From: Spirochaetales bacterium | GTDB lineage: Bacteria > Spirochaetota > Spirochaetia > DSM-27196 > SLST01 | Direction: 5' to 3' | Length of the DNA: 13,435 bases | Assembly: GCA_028284845.1 (NCBI GenBank) | Contig: JANQQY010000699.1 | Coordinates: 1 to 13,435, forward strand | In this document: positions 7,752 to 13,374 of the stretch, one piece after another | Layout: each line of letters begins with the position of its first letter | How positions within the stretch are numbered: position 1 is the stretch's first letter | Position numbers and translations under genes: made by a program | The notes under the pieces: generated by a model | The model's database searches: none | Told to the model about the DNA's origin: nothing | What the model saw: only the letters and a program-made list of their open reading frames with translations

Positions 7752-9236
7752 CTATCGGTTGTCCCAGGCGATCTGCATCTCTGAAATCACCTCGTTCATG
7801 CCAAGATCCTCGACCTCACTCACAAACTCAGAAAACTCTGAGATCGGCCTGGCGCCGGCGATGAACTTGATCGATTCCTCTTCTATATAGTCCTCAATCA
7901 GGCGTCCGTTCTGTGCGCGATTCTCGCCAATTGGTAGATAGGCTAGTTCGTTCGCCACCTTGTACGGGTCCACCTGCGGGAGCATCTGGTCATAGACACC
8001 GAAGTAGATAGGGTTCTTCCGGATTCGCGTGAGCCAGAGCGGGAAGTATTGCTCGCCGTTCTGCACCGGGAGGAGCGCCCACATACGGCTTCGAATTTCG
8101 TCAAACCGTGGCAGGATGGGGAACGTTCGACCGTCGGGCTGCACCTCATGATCGATCCCCTCAATACCAATCGTGATTTCCTTCCAGTTGGCATCGTCCA
8201 TAAAGACGTTCAGCCAACCGAGTACATCGTCGGCCTTGGAGGAGGATGTTGGCACAAATCCGACGTTATGGGGACCAGCCTGGCTGAAGTTCCGCTTGAC
8301 ACCGTCTGGGCCGTCGAGCGTCTCAAGGGCTGTGTACCGCGAGGTCATGTCTCCCTCAGACTCAGCCGCCGTATGAAGCGAGACCGCGTCGTCGACCCAG
8401 CCTGAAAATGCCCCGATGCCACCCGCCGCAACTTTCTCTCTGAACACAACCGATGTCATGACCGGGAAATCCGGATCAAGAAGGTCCTCTTCGTAGAGCC
8501 GATTCAAGAAGCTGAGATAGTCGCGATACTCCTCTGTCAGACGCGTGTCGTAGATTCGGCCCTCAGAGAGCTGTTGGGGATAGAGGATACCGAACGTTGA
8601 GGCGAGTCCCGGATGCCACGGTCCAACCATCCCGAAAGGCACATTGCGGTCGCCGTTGTTCCCGGGATCCTCGTCACGGAAGGCAACGAGCAGATCATAG
8701 AGCTCCTGCCGCGTGCTCGGCTCGCCGGCGCCAAGCGCGTCGAGCCAGTCCTGACGAACGAAGTTGATGCTCTGCGGTATGGGAAGACCGGTGGACGGCA
8801 CGGCGAAGGTTCGTCCGTCAAAGGTATAGCGCGACCACGCGTTGTCTGGGATTTTTGCCAGATTCGGATAGTCGCCGAGCTTGTCGGTCAGGTCGGTGAG
8901 GACCCCTCGAGTTGCGTAGTCGGCGACAACGGCCGAATTTGAGTTACTGATATAGATGAAGTCGTACTCGTCCCCGGCGGCGAGGAGCAGATTCAGTTTG
9001 TCCATGGGACTCTCGGCAGGGAGCAGTTCCCAAACTGTCTCGTATCCCGTGACCTCGTTGATCACCTGGACACCAGGCTCGGTCGCCGGATCCATCCCTC
9101 CCACGAACTGGCGCATGATCCGGAGCGTTATCGTCCCTGAATCGTCCGCGGCTCCGTTCTCGTCCGTTCCTGCAGCGAACGCCAACGCGGCGCACGAGAC
9201 GGCAAGCGCCGCAGCGATGATGACTCGTCGTTTCAC
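7752..9236 (-). CDS. Extracellular solute-binding protein of an LplB/YtcP-type importer (LipO-like)
   Basis: A 494-residue periplasmic binding protein. I chose the GTG at 9236 rather than the ATG at 9287, because a full GGAGGT lies 6 nt before it and a standard signal peptide begins there: KRR, a hydrophobic core, and a likely type I cleavage after AFA in AFAAGTDENG. A Cys at residue 15 is not in a good lipobox, so lipid anchoring is doubtful. The mature part has typical binding-protein landmarks: DEYDFIYIS, GVLTDLTDKLGDYPNL, DGRTFAVPS, FVRQDWLDALG, and a loop DEDPGNNGDRNVPFGM resembling the calcium-binding loop of AlgQ-like oligosaccharide-binding proteins. It delivers ligand to the two permeases encoded next. 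The ligand is probably an oligosaccharide or glycoside; identity unknown. Confidence 0.9.
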   Translation of the reverse strand: MKRRVIIAAALAVSCAALAFAAGTDENGAADDSGTITLRIMRQFVGGMDPATEPGVQVINEVTGYETVWELLPAESPMDKLNLLLAAGDEYDFIYISNSNSAVVADYATRGVLTDLTDKLGDYPNLAKIPDNAWSRYTFDGRTFAVPSTGLPIPQSINFVRQDWLDALGAGEPSTRQELYDLLVAFRDEDPGNNGDRNVPFGMVGPWHPGLASTFGILYPQQLSEGRIYDTRLTEEYRDYLSFLNRLYEEDLLDPDFPVMTSVVFREKVAAGGIGAFSGWVDDAVSLHTAAESEGDMTSRYTALETLDGPDGVKRNFSQAGPHNVGFVPTSSSKADDVLGWLNVFMDDANWKEITIGIEGIDHEVQPDGRTFPILPRFDEIRSRMWALLPVQNGEQYFPLWLTRIRKNPIYFGVYDQMLPQVDPYKVANELAYLPIGENRAQNGRLIEDYIEEESIKFIAGARPISEFSEFVSEVEDLGMNEVISEMQIAWDNR

Positions 9237-9242
9237 AGTGAT

Positions 9243-9248
9243 ACCTCC
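9243..9248 (-). promoter_or_regulatory. Strong Shine-Dalgarno site deciding the GTG start of the binding protein
   Basis: GGAGGT on the minus strand with a 6-nt spacer to GTG 9236. It is the strongest ribosome binding site in the operon, in keeping with the excess of binding protein over permeases usual in ABC importers. Confidence 0.8.
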
Positions 9249-9283
9249 ATTGATGGTCCCATTCTCAGGTCGGATTGGTGCGC

Positions 9284-9314
9284 CCACAAGTGGAAGGTCT
9301 TGTGTTAATTGTGG
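9284..9314. promoter_or_regulatory. TTGTG half-site cluster between the kinase and binding-protein genes
   Basis: This lies in the 92-nt gap that separates the regulator genes from the importer genes. CACAAG (9285-9290) and CTTGTG (9299-9304) form a perfect inverted repeat with an 8-nt spacer, and a second TTGTG (9309-9313) repeats the right arm in direct orientation 9 nt further on. It may be an operator for the YesN-like regulator, since AraC-type proteins often bind repeated half-sites, or an RNA hairpin at a processing point. I see no convincing -35/-10 pair here. Confidence 0.3.
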
Positions 9315-9328
9315 ACTATCTTTCGGCC

Positions 9329-10828
9329 CTACGAGGGAAGTCGAAGGGTAACGGTTGTTCCGATGCCCGGACTCGATGCGATTTCGACTCGTGCCCTTGG
9401 GCCGTAGTGGAGCCGAATCCTCTCGCGAATGCTTGCGATGCCGTACCCGCCGGTGCCGCCTCTGGAGACCTCGCCGCGATTCAGTCGCTCAACCTTCTCT
9501 TGAGACATTCCGGGTCCGTTGTCCGTTACGCGCAGGCAACGATAGTCGCCGGAGGTGGAGGCCGTCACGCTGATCCGCCCACCGCCGACGTCGCGCTCAA
9601 GTACACCGTGCGCAAAGGCGTTCTCCACAATGGGTTGCAGGAGCATCTTTGGTACGGACGTCGATCCAGTATCTTCGTCGATTGCTATCTCTACATCGCA
9701 GTTCACATCTGATCGCAAGATCTGGATATCGAGGAAGACACGTATCGCAGAGATCTCTTCGTTGATCGTCGCTGTGAACGATCCGGGACTGTGGGTCCGT
9801 CGATAGTAGGTCGAAACGAGCGAGATCATCCGGTGCAGTTCGTCTGCCTTGGCCTGTCGCGCCTCCCATGCAATCGCGTCCAATGTGTTGTAGAGGAAGT
9901 GCGGATCGATGTGGGCGAGGTGGGCCTCCACCTCCGCCCGGAGATGCCTGCCGCGCTCGTTCGCGACGAACCACCCAATGAGGAAGAAGGCTGCTGCGAG
10001 GGCGATCCAAATCACACCAAGCGAGACGAGGGTTGGGACGTCGAGTGGGCCGCGCGACGGGTAGCGGGTCTCGTAGACGTACGCAAATCCGGAACCGATC
10101 CCCTCAGCTCGAAACAGCTCCTGTGAAGGTCCGGCTGGTTCACCCACCGAATAGGTCTGCTCTCCGTCGAGCGAGATCGTCACAGCGCCACCTAGCTCGT
10201 CTGTGATCTCGGAGAAGAGGATATCGAGCTCCTCAACACCAAACTCCACGGACACATACCCAATCTGCGTGGGGAATTGCATCAAATCCACAAGTGGAAG
10301 AAGCGCGACGACTGCAAGTCGATCTCTTATGTCCAGAAGCCGCCAGTCCGCCGTGGCGTAGTCCGACGGACTGGGCAACTGATCCAAGTACCCTTGAAGA
10401 TCGCGTGTGGAGAAGAAGCGCAGGCGCTCGCGTGTGTAGATTGCATCGTTGTCAATCCAGAGCCGAACGTCAAAGGCGTTCTCTACAAACAACAGTGAAT
10501 TCTGGATCTCTGCGAGAGCGAAGAAGTCTTCAAGTTCCTCTGAGATCGATGTTTGTTCATAGGTCTTTCGAAGGATTGAGAGGAGCGCAGGATTCGCGCG
10601 GAGCGTCTCGCCAATCGACTGAGCCCGACGGAAAAGCTCCTCCACACGTTCGATCGATTGATCAAGGAGAAGTGTCGTGCTCTCGGCGAATCGCTCTCGT
10701 TCAGTGCGATCTGCGCGGGCAAGGTAGGCGAGGCTCAGGGCCAGAGTCAATGCCAGATAGACCGCGCTGATCGCGACGAGCACGCGCCGCCGGATCAAGC
10801 GCAGACCAAGGCTTCGCCTCTCATTCAT
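9329..10828 (-). CDS. YesM-like sensor histidine kinase (His_kinase PF06580 + HATPase)
   Basis: A 499-residue membrane sensor. A first membrane helix at about 15-37 is followed by a roughly 230-residue extracytoplasmic sensing region and a second helix at about 266-288. The kinase core has the phospho-acceptor His310 in IDPHFLYNTLD, the N-box Asn403 in LQPIVENAFAHG, the G1 box VTDNGPGM (434-441) and the G2-like GGYGIASIRERI (460-471), which define the LytS/YesM class. Only about 20 residues separate the second helix from His310, leaving no room for the HAMP domain usual in YesM proteins. The ATG overlaps the response-regulator stop by 4 bp (ATGA). It should detect an external ligand, perhaps the imported glycan or its loaded binding protein, and phosphorylate the neighbouring regulator. 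Confidence 0.92.
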   Translation of the reverse strand: MNERRSLGLRLIRRRVLVAISAVYLALTLALSLAYLARADRTERERFAESTTLLLDQSIERVEELFRRAQSIGETLRANPALLSILRKTYEQTSISEELEDFFALAEIQNSLLFVENAFDVRLWIDNDAIYTRERLRFFSTRDLQGYLDQLPSPSDYATADWRLLDIRDRLAVVALLPLVDLMQFPTQIGYVSVEFGVEELDILFSEITDELGGAVTISLDGEQTYSVGEPAGPSQELFRAEGIGSGFAYVYETRYPSRGPLDVPTLVSLGVIWIALAAAFFLIGWFVANERGRHLRAEVEAHLAHIDPHFLYNTLDAIAWEARQAKADELHRMISLVSTYYRRTHSPGSFTATINEEISAIRVFLDIQILRSDVNCDVEIAIDEDTGSTSVPKMLLQPIVENAFAHGVLERDVGGGRISVTASTSGDYRCLRVTDNGPGMSQEKVERLNRGEVSRGGTGGYGIASIRERIRLHYGPRARVEIASSPGIGTTVTLRLPS

Positions 10829-11646
10829 TGGCCGTGCATCTCTCGCGCGAACTGCGTTGGAGTGACCCCGCGCTGACGCTTGAAGACTCGTGTGAAATAA
10901 CGATAGTCGCTGAACCCGAGCCGCTCGGAGAGTTCACTGACCGTATAGTAGTCACGCAAGCGTATCCACTCCGCCGCGCGATCTATCTTCTGATTTGTTA
11001 TGTAGGCAACGAGCGTCGTACCGCATTCCTTGCGAAACATCGCTGATGTGTACGCCGGACTCAGGTGAACCGCGTCCGCAACCTCCTGGAGACCGATTGG
11101 TCGCGAGAGATTCTCATCCACAAACCGCTTTATGTCGCGAATCACACGCTTGTCCGTGGGAACTGCCTTTTCAGGTCTGGGACCTGCGATTGGACGGTCA
11201 CCCTCGCCCGGCGGATCCGGCACGGCCGCGTGACCGTCCGGGCCGGTGACCGACCCCACGGGTTCGTCGGTCCCCCGTACCATCGCAACCACACGATCGA
11301 TTACGTCGATTACCTCGCCGGAATCAATCGGCTTCAGAATGTAGTCAACGGCGCCAACACTCAGCGCGGCTTTTGCATAGGCGAAATCCGAGTGAGCGCT
11401 CATGAAGATGATCCTCGTGTCAGGATACTCAGCCGCGACCGCGCGGGAGAGCTCGAGCCCATCCATCCGAGGCATCCGGATATCCGTGAGCAGGATCTTT
11501 GCGGACTTCAACCGTAGCGCCTCAATCGCCTCCCGCCCATTGCTCGCGGTAGACACTTCGACCACCCCAAGCTCGCGCCAGGGGATCGTCTCCGCAAGCC
11601 CTCGCACCGTCCGCGGTTCGTCATCCACGATCAGAACATCAACCAC
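10825..11646 (-). CDS. YesN-like response regulator (receiver + AraC-type HTH)
   Basis: A 273-residue transcription factor. The receiver domain (1-120) has the acidic pair Asp8/Asp9, phospho-acceptor Asp55 in LTDIRMP, Ser83 in MSAHSD and Lys105 in ILKP, all intact. A Pro/Gly-rich linker (about 125-160) leads to a C-terminal double helix-turn-helix of AraC type with IGLQEVADAVHLSPAYTSAMF and the second-helix signature LGFSDYRYFTRVFKRQRGVTP. The start is GTG 11646, supported by AGGA at 7-nt spacing; a promoter-like pair lies so close that a leaderless mRNA is also possible. It is the first gene of the block and overlaps the kinase gene by 4 bp. It most likely activates the importer genes downstream. 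Confidence 0.92.
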   Translation of the reverse strand: MVDVLIVDDEPRTVRGLAETIPWRELGVVEVSTASNGREAIEALRLKSAKILLTDIRMPRMDGLELSRAVAAEYPDTRIIFMSAHSDFAYAKAALSVGAVDYILKPIDSGEVIDVIDRVVAMVRGTDEPVGSVTGPDGHAAVPDPPGEGDRPIAGPRPEKAVPTDKRVIRDIKRFVDENLSRPIGLQEVADAVHLSPAYTSAMFRKECGTTLVAYITNQKIDRAAEWIRLRDYYTVSELSERLGFSDYRYFTRVFKRQRGVTPTQFAREMHGQ

Positions 11647-11652
11647 GCCTTG

Positions 11653-11680
11653 ATCCTAAACCTCACAATCCCCGTGTCAA
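11653..11680 (-). promoter_or_regulatory. Candidate promoter of the YesN/YesM-importer operon
   Basis: On the minus strand a perfect TTGACA (11680-11675) is followed after 16 nt by TAGGAT (11658-11653, 4/6). The expected transcription start is at or within a base or two of the GTG start codon. It is back to back with the tRNA promoter, the two -35 boxes being 9 nt apart. Confidence 0.4.
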
Positions 11681-11689
11681 TCCAGAAGA

Positions 11690-11718
11690 TTGACCGCCAA
11701 GATGGCCGACCCTATACT
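11690..11718 (+). promoter_or_regulatory. Sigma70-type promoter of the tRNA genes
   Basis: TTGACC (11690-11695), a 17-nt spacer and TATACT (11713-11718) are each 5/6 matches to consensus. The predicted start at about 11725 precedes tRNA-Pro by about 19 nt, and the short leader holds a small hairpin GCCGCA-TGG-TGCGGC (11727-11741). This is the best promoter in the window. Confidence 0.75.
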
Positions 11719-11743
11719 ATGGGTCCGCCGCATGGTGCGGCCT

Positions 11744-11816
11744 CGGGATGTAGCCTAGTGGCTAAGGCGCCTGCTTTGGGAGCAGGAGATCGCGAGTTCG
11801 AGTCTCGCCATCCCGA
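11744..11816 (+). tRNA. tRNA-Pro(TGG)
   Basis: Folds as a full cloverleaf: acceptor CGGGATG / CATCCCG, D-stem GCCT / AGGC with an 8-nt loop, anticodon stem CCTGC / GCAGG around the loop TTTGGGA (anticodon TGG, followed by G37), a 5-nt variable loop, and T-stem GCGAG / CTCGC around TTCGAGT. The C1-G72 pair with discriminator A73 is the bacterial proline identity pattern. The 3' CCA is not encoded. Confidence 0.96.
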
Positions 11817-11818
11817 TC

Positions 11819-11841
11819 CGCGATGCCTTCAGAGCATCGCG
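11819..11841 (+). other. Hairpin directly after tRNA-Pro
   Basis: A perfect 8-bp stem CGCGATGC / GCATCGCG with a 7-nt loop begins 2 nt after the tRNA discriminator base. No T-run follows. It may serve 3'-end processing or partial termination ahead of the next tRNA. Confidence 0.45.
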
Positions 11842-11920
11842 AACAGGGCTGCCAAAAGGAGGCCTTGGGACAGAACGACGCCCCGCCGCGTCCTCTGCCC
11901 CGTGGTTACCGGCATCCCGG

Positions 11921-11942
11921 CCTGCAGGCACCAGCCTGCAGG
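11921..11942 (+). repeat. Perfect 9-bp hairpin between the two tRNAs
   Basis: CCTGCAGGC and GCCTGCAGG pair perfectly around the tetraloop ACCA. Each arm contains the 8-bp palindrome CCTGCAGG, so the unit is both a direct and an inverted repeat. It ends 18 nt before tRNA-Arg and no T-run follows. No separate promoter for tRNA-Arg is visible in the 144 nt between the tRNAs, so the two are probably co-transcribed. I see no gene in this spacer. Confidence 0.45.
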
Positions 11943-11960
11943 TTCCCAATACCATTCCGA

Positions 11961-12034
11961 GCGCCCATAGCTCAGCTGGATAGAGCATCGGCCTTCTAAG
12001 CCGAGGGTCACAGGTTCGAGTCCTGTTGGGCGCG
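11961..12034 (+). tRNA. tRNA-Arg(TCT)
   Basis: Complete cloverleaf: acceptor GCGCCCA / TGGGCGC, D-stem GCTC / GAGC, anticodon stem TCGGC / GCCGA around CTTCTAA (anticodon TCT), variable loop GGGTC, and T-stem ACAGG / CCTGT around TTCGAGT, with discriminator G. CCA is not encoded. An integrase gene starts 112 bp downstream, so the 3' half of this tRNA is the likely attachment site of the adjacent element; the tRNA itself is intact. Confidence 0.96.
12010..12034 (+). other. Putative attachment site (attL) at the 3' end of tRNA-Arg
   Basis: Tyrosine recombinases beside a tRNA gene usually cross over in the T-arm or 3' end and restore the tRNA on insertion. The T-arm and acceptor strand here are the natural candidate core. 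The partner copy (attR) is not in the window, so the exact limits cannot be set. Confidence 0.35.
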
Positions 12035-12100
12035 TGGTTATCTTCTGCATTGTAAAGACTTACGTCTCGTCGACCTTGCTCACTCCACATTTCTCCCGAC

Positions 12101-12122
12101 TTGCAATCTATTTGCAATTTAT
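12101..12122 (+). repeat. Tandem 11-bp direct repeats upstream of the integrase
   Basis: TTGCAATCTAT and TTGCAATTTAT lie head to tail and match at 10 of 11 positions, in an A+T-rich patch between tRNA-Arg and the integrase. Placement and period suggest arm-type binding sites of the integrase; the second copy also supplies the -35 box of a possible integrase promoter. Confidence 0.45.
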
Positions 12123-12139
12123 TATTTCTTTAGTAGAAT
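12112..12139 (+). promoter_or_regulatory. Candidate integrase promoter
   Basis: TTGCAA (12112-12117), a 16-nt spacer and TAGAAT (12134-12139). The expected transcription start coincides with the ATG at 12146, and no good Shine-Dalgarno sequence precedes that ATG. Because the -35 lies in the tandem repeat, integrase binding there could repress its own gene. Confidence 0.4.
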
Positions 12140-12145
12140 GGGTCT

Positions 12146-13315
12146 ATGCCGCGCAGGCAGGAGCCATTCAGCGTTGTTCGTCGTCCAGGAAGCCCCTACT
12201 GGTACTACAAACTCGGACCGTGGAAGAGCTACAAGAGTAGCGGGAAGACCACGAAGGCGGACGCTATCACCGTCGCGCTCGAGGCGCTGGAGGGTCCCGC
12301 AGAGTCGCCGGGTGGACCAACGCTTCGCAAGTACGTTGAGCCGTACTTCGTGTGGGAGACCTGCCCGCATGTGAAGCGCCTTGTTACCGAGGGCAAGAGC
12401 ATCACCCACTACCACGTGCGCGACATGCGCTCGATCATGGAGAATCACTTACTGACCGATCCCGTCGTGAAGGTGCGGCTGTCCGCCCTGAAGCGGTCGC
12501 ACATCCTGGACTATCGGGAGCGACTCATTGAGAGGCTGGGGTACACGCGCACCGTGCAGAAAGCGATCGGAGTACTGAAGACGATCCTGAAAGAGGCCTA
12601 CTTCCGGGAGGACATCACTCGCGACCCGACGGTTGGGATCGGCACCACGCGCTACCAGCCAAAGGAGATCGGGATCTTCACAGCGGAGGAACTGAGGAAG
12701 CTCTTCCCCGCCGAACCACCGGGGCCATGGGGTGACCTGACCGGCTACACCGTGTTCCTCATGGCGGCGACCACGGGTATGCGTCGGGGAGAGATCCTCG
12801 CGTTGACCTGGGAGTGTGTGAGATTCCAGGAGAAGTGCATCGAGATTCGCCAGGCGTGGAAGGATCGGCATGAGATAGGCCCACCGAAATGGGGGAAGAC
12901 TCGGGTCACGCCGATGCCGGAGCAACTCGCGAAGGCGCTTGAGCAGTACCGGGCGCGGAGCTCGCGCGCCAGAGATACTGACTTGATCTTCTGCTACGGC
13001 GACGGTAAGCGGATCGGGAACACGTGGTGGGCGAAGCGGTTCACGGCGGCAATGAATCAGGCGAAGATTGATCGAGTGAAACGGAACATCCGGCCGCACT
13101 CATTCCGACACACGCTGAACTCAATACTTCGGGAGCAGGGCTATGATGCCGCACGCATCCGAGCTGCCCTCGGGTGGTCGAGTGCGGATGTCCAGGACGG
13201 GTACACCCATTGGAGCGCCGACGCATTCAACGAGCAACGGAAACTCGTGGATGACGTGTTCGCTGGACAGACTCAAGAAGGGCTCTCCGACATCGACACG
13301 GACCGGTCGTCCTGA
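12146..13315 (+). CDS. Tyrosine-type site-specific recombinase / integrase
   Basis: A complete 389-residue phage-type integrase. The N-terminal 50 residues (basic, with PYWYYKLGPWKSYKSSGK) resemble an arm-type DNA-binding domain; about 60-165 is the core-binding SAM-like helical domain. The catalytic domain has Arg213 in TGMRRGE, a beta-hairpin lysine in PKWGKTRVTPM (about 248-251), His318 and Arg321 in PHSFRH, Trp344 in LGWSS where His is more usual, and nucleophile Tyr353 in DGYTHW. All essential residues are present, so it is probably active. ATG 12146 starts 112 bp after tRNA-Arg, in the same direction. It would catalyse insertion and excision of a genetic element whose left end lies at the tRNA; cargo would be to the right of the window. 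Confidence 0.93.
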   Translation: MPRRQEPFSVVRRPGSPYWYYKLGPWKSYKSSGKTTKADAITVALEALEGPAESPGGPTLRKYVEPYFVWETCPHVKRLVTEGKSITHYHVRDMRSIMENHLLTDPVVKVRLSALKRSHILDYRERLIERLGYTRTVQKAIGVLKTILKEAYFREDITRDPTVGIGTTRYQPKEIGIFTAEELRKLFPAEPPGPWGDLTGYTVFLMAATTGMRRGEILALTWECVRFQEKCIEIRQAWKDRHEIGPPKWGKTRVTPMPEQLAKALEQYRARSSRARDTDLIFCYGDGKRIGNTWWAKRFTAAMNQAKIDRVKRNIRPHSFRHTLNSILREQGYDAARIRAALGWSSADVQDGYTHWSADAFNEQRKLVDDVFAGQTQEGLSDIDTDRSS

Positions 13316-13321
13316 CCGGTC
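13301..13321 (+). other. Hairpin spanning the integrase stop codon
   Basis: Two copies of the self-complementary octamer GACCGGTC (13301-13308, 13314-13321) are separated by 5 nt, giving a perfect 8-bp stem-loop with the TGA (13313-13315) inside it. No T-run follows. It may act as a terminator or a 3'-end stabiliser. Confidence 0.35.
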
Positions 13322-13352
13322 TGCACATCCGTCACTATCTCCGAGGCATGGA

Positions 13353-13374
13353 TGCCGAGGAGCTTCCCTCGGCA
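13353..13374 (+). terminator. Candidate terminator downstream of the integrase
   Basis: An 8-bp perfect stem TGCCGAGG / CCTCGGCA with a 6-nt loop, 37 nt past the integrase stop. An extra CCGAGG at 13341-13346 could pair with the same right arm in an alternative fold. No T-run follows. The remaining bases to the window end hold no gene I can support. Confidence 0.35.

Noticed and set aside
9237..9287. ATG 9287 as start of the binding protein.
   Set aside because: It adds 17 residues before a normal signal peptide and has no good ribosome binding site, whereas GTG 9236 has GGAGGT at ideal spacing.
11869..11960. A short reading frame after GGAGG in the spacer between the tRNAs.
   Set aside because: It needs a TTG start, runs into tRNA-Arg and has no recognisable product; the GGAGG is probably chance.
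12449..13099. A 216-codon minus-strand open frame opposite the integrase.
   Set aside because: Composition is typical of a shadow frame (Arg/Pro/Leu-rich, no motif), and the plus strand holds the complete catalytic set of a tyrosine recombinase.
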